A stretch of 64,000 nt of DNA from Streptomyces venezuelae ATCC 10712 (GTDB taxonomy: Bacteria; Actinomycetota; Actinomycetes; Streptomycetales; Streptomycetaceae). Positions within the stretch are counted from its first letter, which is position 1. The number at the start of each line of letters is the position of its first letter. A model generated the notes under the pieces. That model had not been told where the DNA came from. It did not search any database and saw only the letters and a list, made by a program, of their open reading frames with translations. The position numbers and the translations under genes are program-made. Positions 1 through 7,961 of the stretch are shown here, in pieces. The stretch spans positions 1,364,001 to 1,428,000 of the forward strand of contig NZ_CP029197.1 of NCBI RefSeq assembly GCF_008639165.1, given 5' to 3'.

Positions 1-1
1 G

Positions 2-253
2 GGCAGCCGCTACGCCTCCCTGGTGCCGGAACTCGCCGAGGTCCCGACCTACCACCACCAGGCCGTGGACCGGCTGGGCGCGGGGCTCGCGGCCTCGGCC
101 CACGCCGAGGACGGCACGGTGGAGGCGGTCGAGCTGGCGGCCCCGGCCTGGGTCCTCGGCGTCCAGTGGCACCCGGAGATGGGCGAGGACCTGCGCGTGA
201 TGCGGGGGCTCGTGGCGGCGGCGACGGCCTCGGACACGGCGGGGCGCGCCTGA
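2..253 (+). CDS. Class I glutamine amidotransferase (gamma-glutamyl-GABA hydrolase-like), C-terminal part
   Basis: This is the 3' end of a gene that begins before the window; frame 2 is open from the first bases to the TGA at 251-253, giving 83 residues. The fragment carries YHHQAVDRLG and then VLGVQWHPE. These are the region and the His-Pro-Glu signature that complete the Cys-His-Glu triad of class I amidotransferases of the PuuD/peptidase C26 type, which hydrolyse gamma-glutamyl amides. The catalytic Cys lies upstream and cannot be seen. The family call is firm, but the substrate is inferred. The neighbouring nitrogen-compound permease and amidohydrolase fit a catabolic context. Confidence 0.8.
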   Translation, partial: GSRYASLVPELAEVPTYHHQAVDRLGAGLAASAHAEDGTVEAVELAAPAWVLGVQWHPEMGEDLRVMRGLVAAATASDTAGRA

Positions 254-265
254 CGGTGACGCGTG

Positions 266-340
266 GGACGGCGGTGACGCGCGCCCGATGGTGAGGCCGC
301 GCCCAGCGGCGACGTGTGGACGGCGGTGACGCGCGCCCGA
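266..340. repeat. Exact 23-bp direct repeat pair in the gap
   Basis: Bases 266-288 and 318-340 are identical over 23 bp, with starts 52 bp apart. They lie in the short gap between the amidotransferase stop and the convergent permease stop. Neither copy folds into an obvious terminator. It looks like a local duplication of unknown role. Confidence 0.6.
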
Positions 341-359
341 CGGCTGCCCGTTCCGCCGC

Positions 360-1814
360 TCAGGCCGCCGCGCGGGCCGCCGTCAGGACGCGGTCGTTCC
401 GCATGAGGAGTGCGTAGAGGGCGGCGGAGACGCCCATCCCGGCGGGGAGCGAGAGGTCGACGCCGCCGAGCGCGGCGGCGACCGGGCCCGTGTAGAGGGT
501 GTCGGCGCAGAGGGCCGCCGTGGTGACGCCCCCGACGAGGGCGAGCGCGCCCGCCCGGTTGACGCCCGCCGTGTACCAGAAGGGGCCGCCCGGGGTCTCG
601 TCCGAGAGGGCGGGGCCGTCGTAGCGGCACCGGCGCAGCAGGACGTCGGTGGCGTAGACCGCCGCCATGGGGCCGATCAGGACGGTGATCACCTGCAGGG
701 CGTTGCTGACGGTGTCCAGGAAGTCGGAGACGAGCAGCCCGTACAGGGTGAGGGCGACGGCGACGGCCCCGTCGAAGAGGACGCTGACGGAGCGCCGGAC
801 GGGGAGCCCGACGGCCTGGAGCGCGAGTCCCGCGCTGTACGCGGTCAGGGCGTTGATCGCGATGGTGCCGATGACCAGGGCGAGCAGGAACACCGGGACG
901 AACCAGCCGGGCAGGATCTCCTGGAGCGCGGTCTGAGGGTCGGTCATGTCGACGGCGGTGGCCGCGAAGGCGCCGAGGGAGCAGACGATGACGCTGGGCA
1001 GGAACGCGCCGAACGCGGTCCAGCCGATGATCGCCTTCTTCGAGGCCGTACGGGGCAGGTAGCGGGAGAAGTCGGCGCTCGTCGTGTACGAGAGCGGGCC
1101 CGAGGCGATCATCGTGGTGCCCGCGAGGAGCAGCGCCCAGAGGGCGGTCCCGTGGACCGGCTCGGCGGGGGCGTACGAGAAGTCGGCGTGCCGCAGGACG
1201 GCGAGGGCGACGACGGTGAAGGCCCCGGCGAGGACCAGGGTGATCGGCAGGTACAGCTTGATGATCAGGCCGTGCCCGTAGACGCTGATGACCAGTGTCA
1301 GGGCGGCGATCACGACGATGACGGCCACCTTGACCGGGGTGTTCGCCGTGAGGCCGGCCTTCTCGACGAGCGCGAAGGCGGCGGTGGCCGCCGCGGCGAG
1401 GTTGAGGGCGAAGTAGCAGACGGAGACCAGCCAGCCGCCGACGGCGTTGTTCACCCGGTTGCCGAGGACGCCGTACACGGCGCGGGTGATCACCTCGCTG
1501 GGGGCGCCCGCGGCCGGTCCCGAGGTGGCGAGCAGACCGGTGAGCAGCCAGAAGAGGTTGCCCACCACGATGACGCCGACGGCCTGCCAGAGGCTGAGGC
1601 CCATCAGGACGAGGGCGCCGCCGATGACCAGGCTGAGGTAGTTGACGTTCGCCGCGGCCCAGACGGAGAAGAGCTCACGGGGGTGTCCGTGGCGCTCGGT
1701 GTCGGGGATGTGGTCGATGCCGTGGGCCTCGACGCGGCCGGGCCGGTCGGTGGCCGGCGGATCGACCGGCGCGCCCTCGGAGCGGGCGAGCGGGTCGGGG
1801 ATCGTGGAAGCCAT
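360..1814 (-). CDS. NCS1-family nucleobase (cytosine/purine-type) permease
   Basis: This 484-residue integral membrane protein has about twelve hydrophobic segments after a hydrophilic N-terminus of about 50 residues. The first membrane segments contain WAAANVNYLSLVIGGALVLM and GLLATSGPAAGAPSEVITRA, typical of the nucleobase:cation symporter-1 family (CodB, PucI, allantoin permeases). Such proteins import cytosine, purines, hydantoins or allantoin with Na+ or H+. The gene is divergent from a TetR regulator, with only 69 bp between the starts, so the regulator probably controls it. The amidohydrolase downstream of the regulator could act on the imported compound. The substrate cannot be told from sequence. 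Confidence 0.85.
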   Translation of the reverse strand: MASTIPDPLARSEGAPVDPPATDRPGRVEAHGIDHIPDTERHGHPRELFSVWAAANVNYLSLVIGGALVLMGLSLWQAVGVIVVGNLFWLLTGLLATSGPAAGAPSEVITRAVYGVLGNRVNNAVGGWLVSVCYFALNLAAAATAAFALVEKAGLTANTPVKVAVIVVIAALTLVISVYGHGLIIKLYLPITLVLAGAFTVVALAVLRHADFSYAPAEPVHGTALWALLLAGTTMIASGPLSYTTSADFSRYLPRTASKKAIIGWTAFGAFLPSVIVCSLGAFAATAVDMTDPQTALQEILPGWFVPVFLLALVIGTIAINALTAYSAGLALQAVGLPVRRSVSVLFDGAVAVALTLYGLLVSDFLDTVSNALQVITVLIGPMAAVYATDVLLRRCRYDGPALSDETPGGPFWYTAGVNRAGALALVGGVTTAALCADTLYTGPVAAALGGVDLSLPAGMGVSAALYALLMRNDRVLTAARAAA

Positions 1815-1847
1815 GCGGCCCTCCGGATGCGTGTGGTGCCCACCTGG

Positions 1848-1876
1848 TTGCTTATTGGTCGCACACTCAATAGCAT
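1848..1876 (+). promoter_or_regulatory. Probable leaderless promoter of the TetR gene
   Basis: TTGCTT at 1848-1853 and TAGCAT at 1871-1876 are separated by 17 bp. The ATG at 1884 lies seven bases after the -10 element, and there is no purine-rich ribosome binding site. Transcription would therefore start at or next to the start codon. Confidence 0.55.
1853..1872. promoter_or_regulatory. Candidate TetR operator
   Basis: TATTG, ten bases, then CAATA form an inverted repeat between the -35 and -10 elements of the regulator promoter. It lies in the 69-bp gap shared with the divergent permease. A repressor bound here could block both promoters. Confidence 0.5.
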
Positions 1877-1883
1877 CGCCGTT

Positions 1884-2534
1884 ATGCCGTCAAGCGTCCC
1901 GCGCAAGAGAATCCGGAAAACGCCCGAGGCCCGCCGGGCGGAGATCGTGGAGACCGCCGCCCGGGTGGCCCTCACCGAGGGCCTCGAATGCGTCACCCTG
2001 CGGCGGATCGCCGACGAACTCGCCGTACGACCCGGTCTGATCAGCCACTACTTCCCCTCGGCGGACGATCTGGTGGGCGAGGCGTTCAGCGTGGCCGCCA
2101 CCGGCGAACTCGACGCGCTGCTGCCCGCCGAGCGCCCCCACGGGACGCCCACGCAGTACCTCGCGCGCTACTTCGCGCTCTCCGCCGGCGAGGCCTACGA
2201 CGACATCAGCCGCCTCTGGATCAACGCCCGGCACCTCAGCCGCTACCGGCCCGTCCTGCGCGACCGGGTCGCCGAACAGGAACTCGCCTCCGACGACCGC
2301 CTGGAGCGGCTCATCCGCGAAGGCGTCGAGCGCGGCGAGTTCCGCACCGACGACCCGCGCACCGCGGCCATCCAGATCCTGGTGGTCCTCGACGGCCTCG
2401 GCGCCCACGCCAACACCGACCGGAGCAACCGCCCCGAGGCCGTGACCCGCATGGCCCTCACCACGGCGGAACGCGAACTCGGCCTGGCGCACGGCGCGCT
2501 GAGCGACGTACCGGCGCCGGCCGAACCGTCCTGA
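1884..2534 (+). CDS. TetR-family transcriptional regulator
   Basis: This 216-residue protein has an N-terminal TetR helix-turn-helix at about residues 12-60: ARRAEIVETAARVALTEG, then LRRIADELAVRPGLISHYF. The HYF near the end of the DNA-binding domain is typical of the family. The C-terminal ligand domain is unassigned. The frame is open far upstream, but ATG 1884 is chosen because it directly precedes the HTH and follows a promoter-like sequence by seven bases, suggesting leaderless translation. It is divergent from the NCS1 permease and 46 bp upstream of the amidohydrolase, so it probably represses both in response to a catabolic ligand. Confidence 0.88.
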   Translation: MPSSVPRKRIRKTPEARRAEIVETAARVALTEGLECVTLRRIADELAVRPGLISHYFPSADDLVGEAFSVAATGELDALLPAERPHGTPTQYLARYFALSAGEAYDDISRLWINARHLSRYRPVLRDRVAEQELASDDRLERLIREGVERGEFRTDDPRTAAIQILVVLDGLGAHANTDRSNRPEAVTRMALTTAERELGLAHGALSDVPAPAEPS

Positions 2535-2580
2535 CCCGACCCCGCCCCCTCGCCCTGCCCGTTCCCCCACTGGAGCCACC

Positions 2581-4209
2581 GTGCGCACCCGACTCGTCCT
2601 GCTCTCCGCCCGTCTGCTCGACCCCGGCACGGGGGCGTTCCTGCCCGAGACCGCGCTCGCCGTCTCCGACGACGGCCGGATCGCCGCCCTCGGCGACGAC
2701 CGCGAGATCCGCGCGCTCGCGGGCCCCGCCACCACGGTCGTCGACCTCAAGGGCGCCGTGGTCACCCCGGGACTCGTCGACGGACACCTGCACCCGGTGT
2801 CGGGCGCCGAACTGACCCACGGCCTCGACCTGTCGTACTGCGCGGACCTCGACGACGTCCGCGAGGCCCTCGCCCGCGAGGTGCGGACCCTCGGCCGGGG
2901 CGACTGGCTCTTCGGCTGGGGCCTCGACCCCAACGTCTTCGGCGACCGGCCCGTCGGCACCGCCCCCTTCGACGCCGTACTCGACGGCGTACCCGCCTTC
3001 CTGCTGCTCTTCGACGCCCACTCGGCGCTCGCCAGCCGGCGGGCGCTCGAACTCGCCGGGGTCGACGGCCCCCGCACCTTCGACCAGGCCTCCGCCGAGG
3101 TCGTCTGCGACGCCGACGGCCGCCCCACCGGGTTCCTCCAGGAGGACGCGGCCTGCGCGCTGGTCGAGCGGGTCGCCCCCCGCCCGACCCCCGAGGAGAG
3201 CCGGGAGCGGCTCGCCGAGGCCCTGCGGTCCATGGCCGCGGCCGGGCTCACCGGCGGTCACGCCATGGACGCCAACGGCGAGAGCCTCGCGCTGTACGGG
3301 GAGCTCGACGCCGCCGGTGAGCTGGCGCTACGGCTCCGGGTGGCGCCCTGGTGCCAGCCCGGCACCGACGCGGACGGCGTACGGGCCCTGATCGAGCGGC
3401 AGGGCACCGGCGGCGCGCTGTGGCGGGTCGCGGGCGTGAAGCTCTTCATGGACGGCACCATCGACAACGGCACCGCCTGGCTGGAACGCCCCGACTGCCA
3501 CGGCGAGTCCACCCACGCGTTCTGGCCCGACCCGGCCGCGTACACGCACATCGTCGGCGAGCTGCACCGGGCGGGCGTGCCGACCGCGACCCACGCCATC
3601 GGCGACGCGGCCGTCCGGCACGCCCTCGACGCCGTCGAGAAGGCCCGCACCACCGGCGGGAGCGAGGTCCGGCACCGGGTCGAGCACATCGAGACCGTGC
3701 CGGACGACACCCTGCGCCGCTTCGCCGACCTGGGCGTCCTCGCGTCGATGCAGCCCACCCACTGCTGCGACTTCACCCGCGCCGACCACAGCGACAACTG
3801 GTCCCGCCGCCTCGGCGAGGAGCGGGCCTCGCGCGCGTGGCGCTGCCGCGACCTGGTGGACTCGGGGGCCACGGTGGTGCTCGGCTCGGACTGGCCGATC
3901 GCGCCGTTCCCGCCGCTGGGCGTGATGGCCGGGGCGCGCCACCGGCGCCCGAGCCGGGACCTGGGTATGCCGCCGCACGGCCCCGAGCAGGCGCTCACGG
4001 CACTGGAGGCGCTGCGGGGCATGACGACGGCGGCGGCGTACGCGGCGGGCGAGGAGCACGAGGCGGGCCGCATCGCCCCGGGCTTCCGTGCCGACCTGAC
4101 GGCCTTCGCGGCCAGCCCCCTGACGACCCCGGCGACGGACCTGCCGGACCTCCCGGTCCTGCTGACGGTCCTGGACGGCCGGATCACCCACCGGGCGACG
4201 GAGGTCTGA
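2581..4209 (+). CDS. Amidohydrolase, YtcJ/amidohydrolase-3 family
   Basis: This 542-residue metal-dependent hydrolase starts at GTG 2581, after GGAG. The family features are VVTPGLVDGHLHPV with the metal-binding His-x-His, a central THAIGDAAVRHALDA histidine region, RHRVEHIETV, and the late metal Asp in GSDWPIAPF. YtcJ-like enzymes hydrolyse amides or N-formyl compounds, and their natural substrates are mostly unknown. It probably forms an operon with the upstream TetR gene. Together with the NCS1 permease it suggests uptake and hydrolysis of a nitrogenous ring compound or amide, which is an inference from context only. Confidence 0.85.
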   Translation: MRTRLVLLSARLLDPGTGAFLPETALAVSDDGRIAALGDDREIRALAGPATTVVDLKGAVVTPGLVDGHLHPVSGAELTHGLDLSYCADLDDVREALAREVRTLGRGDWLFGWGLDPNVFGDRPVGTAPFDAVLDGVPAFLLLFDAHSALASRRALELAGVDGPRTFDQASAEVVCDADGRPTGFLQEDAACALVERVAPRPTPEESRERLAEALRSMAAAGLTGGHAMDANGESLALYGELDAAGELALRLRVAPWCQPGTDADGVRALIERQGTGGALWRVAGVKLFMDGTIDNGTAWLERPDCHGESTHAFWPDPAAYTHIVGELHRAGVPTATHAIGDAAVRHALDAVEKARTTGGSEVRHRVEHIETVPDDTLRRFADLGVLASMQPTHCCDFTRADHSDNWSRRLGEERASRAWRCRDLVDSGATVVLGSDWPIAPFPPLGVMAGARHRRPSRDLGMPPHGPEQALTALEALRGMTTAAAYAAGEEHEAGRIAPGFRADLTAFAASPLTTPATDLPDLPVLLTVLDGRITHRATEV

Positions 4210-4302
4210 GAGAGCCTCGGCAGGGCGGGCGCGAGCCGCCGGGGGGCGGCCGTGTGGTGAGGGGTCGGCGTGAGGCGCCGAGGTGCCGGTGGTCGGCCGT
4301 GG

Positions 4303-5313
4303 TCAGCCCGTCGGGCGGGCCCGGGTCAGGGACAGCAGGTCTCGGGCCGGGCCCGTGGGGCGGTGGCCGGCGGGCCAGACGGCGCGGAGGTCGCGGCGCA
4401 GCTGGACGCCTCCGACGGGGATCGCGACCAGGCGGCGGGAGGCAAGCTCCTCGGCGATCGCGAGCTCGCTGAGGACGGCCGGGCCGGCCCCGCTCACGGC
4501 GGCCGCCTTCACCGCCGTCGTGGAGGCGAGTTCGAGCAGCGGCTGCGCGAGGCCGCCGTGCGCGGACAGCGCGGCGTCCAGGACCTGCCGGGTGCCCGAG
4601 CCGCGCTCCCGCAGCACCAGCGGGGTCGCGGCGAGCTCCGCCGGGTCCAGCGGGCCGCGACGGCGGGCCCAGGGATGCGTGGGGGCGGCGACGACCGCGA
4701 GCCGGTCATGGGCGACGACCACCCCGTCGAGGCCGTCGGGCACGGCGAGGCCCTCCACGAAGCCGATGTCCGCCTCGTTCGCGAGGAGTCGCTCCGCGAC
4801 CACCGCCGAGTTCCCCGCCTGGAGCGACACCGCCGTGTCGGGGCGCTCGGCGCGCAGCGCGATGAGCCAGCCGGGCAGCAGGTACTCGGCGATCGTCATC
4901 GACGCGGCCACCCGCAGCCGCGAGTCCCGCCGTCCGCGCAGGGCCTGCGCGCCCGCGTCGAAGGCCTCGGCCGCCTCGACGATCCGGCGCGCCCAGTCGG
5001 TGACGAGGGCGCCCGCGTCGGTGAGCCGTGATCCGCGCGGCGAGCGGTCGACCAGGGCCACTCCGAGCTGCCGTTCCATGGAGCGGATGCGGCTGCTCGC
5101 GGCGGGCTGGGTGATGCCGACCTCGCGGGCGGCGGCGCCGAGGCTGCCGTGCCGGGCGACGGCGAGGAGCAGTTCGAGCGCGCCGAGATCCGGCACCCGG
5201 TGGTGGAGCTGCGCCTTGACGTCGGCCCCGTACGGCTCGCCGCGGCGTTCCCCCGCGGACGCCGACGTCGTCGCCGGCGTGGACCGTTCCTCGAACTCCC
5301 CGCTGCTGCTCAT
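4303..5313 (-). CDS. LysR-family transcriptional regulator
   Basis: This 336-residue protein has a winged HTH around residues 40-100: LGALELLLAVARHGSLGAAA, then the turn ITQPAASSRIRSMERQLG, then LVDRSPRGSRLTDAG. A LysR substrate-binding domain follows. The N-terminus is about 35 residues longer than usual, so a later start is possible. The gene is divergent from a TDT-family exporter. A T-N11-A LysR box overlaps its start codon, suggesting autoregulation and control of the transporter. The inducer is unknown. Confidence 0.87.
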   Translation of the reverse strand: MSSSGEFEERSTPATTSASAGERRGEPYGADVKAQLHHRVPDLGALELLLAVARHGSLGAAAREVGITQPAASSRIRSMERQLGVALVDRSPRGSRLTDAGALVTDWARRIVEAAEAFDAGAQALRGRRDSRLRVAASMTIAEYLLPGWLIALRAERPDTAVSLQAGNSAVVAERLLANEADIGFVEGLAVPDGLDGVVVAHDRLAVVAAPTHPWARRRGPLDPAELAATPLVLRERGSGTRQVLDAALSAHGGLAQPLLELASTTAVKAAAVSGAGPAVLSELAIAEELASRRLVAIPVGGVQLRRDLRAVWPAGHRPTGPARDLLSLTRARPTG

Positions 5314-5335
5314 AAAGCCAGCTTATGACGTCATA
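5312..5335. promoter_or_regulatory. Candidate LysR box plus 12-bp palindrome
   Basis: ATAA-N7-TTAT at 5312-5326 contains the T-N11-A core expected for LysR proteins. It overlaps a perfect 12-bp palindrome, TATGACGTCATA, at 5324-5335. The pair sits between the divergent LysR and TDT genes and overlaps the LysR start codon, which fits a recognition site plus an adjacent activation or second regulator site. Confidence 0.55.
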
Positions 5336-5383
5336 GCCGCATGATCCCTGGTGGGGGCGGGGAAAGCGGGCGAACGTGGAGCC

Positions 5384-6556
5384 ATGGCAAGCCTCGCACC
5401 TCCCCGTCCTGCCCCCCGCGCCACCACCCCCGGCGCCCGGCCGGCCGCCTTCCCGGCCCGTTCGGTCCGTCACCTCGGACCCAACTGGTACGCCTCCGTC
5501 ATGGGAACGGCCATCGTGGCCACCGCGGGCGCCTCCCTCCCGCTGGACCTCCCCGGTCTCCGTACCGCCTGCGCCGCCGTCTGGGCGCTGTCGCTCGCGA
5601 TGCTGCTCGTCCTGCTGTGCGCCCGCACCGTGCACTGGGTGCGCCACCGCGACCAGGCACGGGCGCACCTCCTGGACCCCGCCGTGGCGCCGTTCTACGG
5701 CTGTCTGTCGATGGCGCTGCTCGCCGTCGGCGGCGGCGCGATGATCGTGGGCCGGGACTGGATCGGCCTCCCGGCCGCCGTCGCCCTCGACACCGTCCTG
5801 TTCACCGCCGGCACGGTCGTCGGCCTGGCGGCCGCGGTCGGCATCCCGTACCTCATGGTGGTCCACCACAAGATCGAGAGCGCCTCCCCGGTGTGGCTGC
5901 TGCCGGTCGTCGCCCCCATGGTCTCCGCCGCGCTCGGCCCGCTGCTCGTGCCCCATCTGCCCGCCGGTCAGGCGCAGGAGACCCTGCTGCTGGCCTGCTG
6001 GGCGATGTTCGGCGTCAGCCTCCTCGCCACCCTGGTCATGCTGCCGCTGGTCTTCGGGCGGCTCGTGACCGGCGGCCCCCTGCCGCTCGCGCTCACCCCC
6101 ACCCTCTTCCTCGTCCTCGGCCCGCTCGGCCAGTCGACGACCGCCGCAAACAAGTTCGCCGACGTCGCCCCGGGCGTGCTGCCCGCCCCGTACGCCCACG
6201 GGTTCGCCTCCTTCGCCGTCCTCTACGGCGTGCCCGTCATGGGCTTCGCCCTGCTGTGGCTGGGACTCGCCGGGGCGATGGTGCTGCGGGCCCGCCGACA
6301 GGGCATGGGCTTCGCGATGACCTTCTGGGCGTTCACCTTCCCCGTCGGGACCTGTGTGACCGGCGCCGAGGGGCTCGCCCAGCACACCGGCCTCGCCGCG
6401 TTCCGGTGGCTCGCGATCGGCCTGTACGTGTGCCTCGTCGCCGCCTGGCTGGTGGCCGGGGCCCACACCCTGCGCGGCCTCGTCAGCGGCTCGCTGCTCG
6501 CAGCGCCCGCGTCAGCACCCGCGGCGCCGCCGCGAGCGACGGCCCGTACCAGGTGA
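5384..6556 (+). CDS. TDT-family transporter (TehA/Mae1-like C4-dicarboxylate or sulfite exporter)
   Basis: This 390-residue membrane protein has about ten predicted transmembrane segments. The N-terminal SVRHLGPNWYASVMGTAIVA is the hallmark of the tellurite-resistance/dicarboxylate transporter family. Members export malate or other dicarboxylates, sulfite, or act as anion channels. ATG 5384 follows GGAG closely; an in-frame GTG at 5351 would add eleven residues. It is divergent from a LysR regulator that probably controls it. Its 3' end overlaps the convergent metal-receptor-like gene by 74 bp. The substrate is not determined. Confidence 0.85.
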   Translation: MASLAPPRPAPRATTPGARPAAFPARSVRHLGPNWYASVMGTAIVATAGASLPLDLPGLRTACAAVWALSLAMLLVLLCARTVHWVRHRDQARAHLLDPAVAPFYGCLSMALLAVGGGAMIVGRDWIGLPAAVALDTVLFTAGTVVGLAAAVGIPYLMVVHHKIESASPVWLLPVVAPMVSAALGPLLVPHLPAGQAQETLLLACWAMFGVSLLATLVMLPLVFGRLVTGGPLPLALTPTLFLVLGPLGQSTTAANKFADVAPGVLPAPYAHGFASFAVLYGVPVMGFALLWLGLAGAMVLRARRQGMGFAMTFWAFTFPVGTCVTGAEGLAQHTGLAAFRWLAIGLYVCLVAAWLVAGAHTLRGLVSGSLLAAPASAPAAPPRATARTR

Positions 6557-7238
6557 GGTGCCGCCCGTCGACGAGCGCGGCGGCGGCCCCGGGGAACGCC
6601 TCGGGGCCGTCGTCGCGCGTGAAGCGGTACGGCTCGTCCGGCAGCACGACCAGGTCGGGCGCGGCGGCGCGGAGCTCGTCGAGCGGGAGGCGCGGATAGC
6701 GCTCCGGGTGCTCGGCGTACAGATTGCGCACCCCGATCCTGGCCAGCAGGTCACCGGCGAAGGTGTCCCGGCCCAGGACCATCCAGGGGCGGCGCCAGAT
6801 CGGCACGACCGCCGTGTACGTCCCCTCGGGGGTCACCGCGTCCCAGGCGGCCTCGGCCTCGTCGAGCCAGCGCGGCCGCCGGGGCGCGCCGCAGGCGGCG
6901 AGGACCCGCTCCAGCTCGCGCAGGCCCTGGTCGAGGGTGCGGATCTCGGTGACGAGGACGTCGAGCCCGGCGGCCCGCAGTTCCGCGAGGTCGGGGGCGC
7001 GGTTCTCCTCCTCGTTGGCGAGGACGACGTCGGGGCGGAGGGCGGTGATCGCGGGGACGTCGGGGTTCTTGGTGCCGCCGACGCGGGCGACGCCGAGGTC
7101 CGCGGGGTGGCTGCACCAGTCCGTGGCGCCGACCAGCACGCCGGGCGCGGTGACGGCGACGGCCTCGGTCAGGGAGGGCACGAGGGAGACGACCCGCGGC
7201 ACGGTCCCGCGAAGCGAGGGCCCCGGGCGCGTGGTCAT
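6483..7238 (-). CDS. Helical-backbone metal receptor (BtuF/FecB-like), no signal peptide
   Basis: This 251-residue protein has the periplasmic-binding fold of type III receptors. It starts with RVVSLVPSLTEAV, then CSHPADLGVARVGGTKNPDV and LRPDVVLANEEENRAPDL, as in cobalamin or siderophore receptors. No signal peptide or lipobox is visible, so it is probably cytoplasmic, and no ABC permease or ATPase is next to it. Its ATG overlaps the stop of the upstream XRE-cupin gene (ATGA at 7235-7238), so the two are translationally coupled. Its 3' end overlaps the convergent TDT gene. Ligand and role are unknown; a metal- or cobalamin-sensing or chaperone role is possible. Confidence 0.75.
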   Translation of the reverse strand: MTTRPGPSLRGTVPRVVSLVPSLTEAVAVTAPGVLVGATDWCSHPADLGVARVGGTKNPDVPAITALRPDVVLANEEENRAPDLAELRAAGLDVLVTEIRTLDQGLRELERVLAACGAPRRPRWLDEAEAAWDAVTPEGTYTAVVPIWRRPWMVLGRDTFAGDLLARIGVRNLYAEHPERYPRLPLDELRAAAPDLVVLPDEPYRFTRDDGPEAFPGAAAALVDGRHLTWYGPSLAAAPRVLTRALRAASR

Positions 7239-7786
7239 TCCTCTTCGGCCTCGACGTGCTCCGCGACGGCGACGACGAGCAGCCGGGTGCCCGGTTCGGT
7301 GGCGCGCCAGCGGTGCCGTACCCCGCCGGAGAGGTAGAGGGTGTCGCCCCGGTCCAGCCGGTACGCGCGCCCTTCCGCCTCGACCTCGGCGGCGCCGTCG
7401 GCCACGTACAGCAGCTCGTCGTTGCGGTGCTGGAACTCGCGGCCCGCGTCCTGCTCGCCGGTGAACTCCAGGGCGTGCAGCTGATGGCGGCCGCGCACGA
7501 CCGCCCGTACGCCCGGGGGCAGCGCGGGAGAACGCTCGTCGGCCCGCACGACGTCGACCGTACGGGAGGCCTCCGCGGCGGCCAGGAGGTCGGCGGCGGA
7601 GGTCTCCAGGGCGTCGGCGACGAGTTCCAGCGAGCGGTGGCTGGGGCGCGCCCGGTCGTTCTCGACCTGGCTGAGGAAGGGCACGGAGAGACCGCTGCGC
7701 GAGGAGACGACGGCCAGCGTGAGCTGGAGCGCTCTGCGTCTCCTCTTGACGGCCGCGCCCACGCGGGGTGATTCCTTCTCGTCCAT
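7235..7786 (-). CDS. XRE-family regulator with C-terminal cupin domain
   Basis: This 183-residue protein has an HTH at about residues 10-65 (LAVVSSRSGLSVPFLSQVEN) and a cupin barrel at about 105-175 (FQHRNDELLYVADG, then LDRGDTLYLSGGVRHRW). The architecture matches PuuR/SutR-like regulators, which sense small molecules through the cupin. ATG 7786 follows a strong GGAGGGG site. It is the first gene of a two-gene unit with the receptor-like protein, which may supply or bind the same ligand. Confidence 0.88.
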   Translation of the reverse strand: MDEKESPRVGAAVKRRRRALQLTLAVVSSRSGLSVPFLSQVENDRARPSHRSLELVADALETSAADLLAAAEASRTVDVVRADERSPALPPGVRAVVRGRHQLHALEFTGEQDAGREFQHRNDELLYVADGAAEVEAEGRAYRLDRGDTLYLSGGVRHRWRATEPGTRLLVVAVAEHVEAEEE

Positions 7787-7874
7787 GTCGGCCCCCTCCC
7801 TCGTGCCTCGTGCGTCCCGTACCGGGCGGTTACCTGAACCTTACGCAGCTTTGGGGCGGGGTTTCGCGTCGTGA

Positions 7875-7920
7875 CGAAAAGGGGTGGTCGCCGAACACGT
7901 TCGGCGACCACCCCTTTTCG
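7875..7920. terminator. Strong hairpin terminator, 21-bp perfect stem
   Basis: Bases 7875-7895 pair perfectly with 7900-7920 around the loop CACG, and the stem ends carry A-rich and T-rich tracts. It lies between the betaine transporter stop and the XRE-cupin start, so it ends the minus-strand betaine operon before the XRE-cupin gene. Confidence 0.85.
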
Positions 7921-7961
7921 GACAGGAACCGTTCACCGGTCGCCGTCGGGTGCCGTGGAGG

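Noticed and set aside
6483-7786. Toxin-antitoxin module formed by the XRE-cupin gene and its partner
   Set aside because: The partner is a 251-residue receptor-fold protein and the regulator has a cupin sensor. Neither fits a toxin-antitoxin pair.
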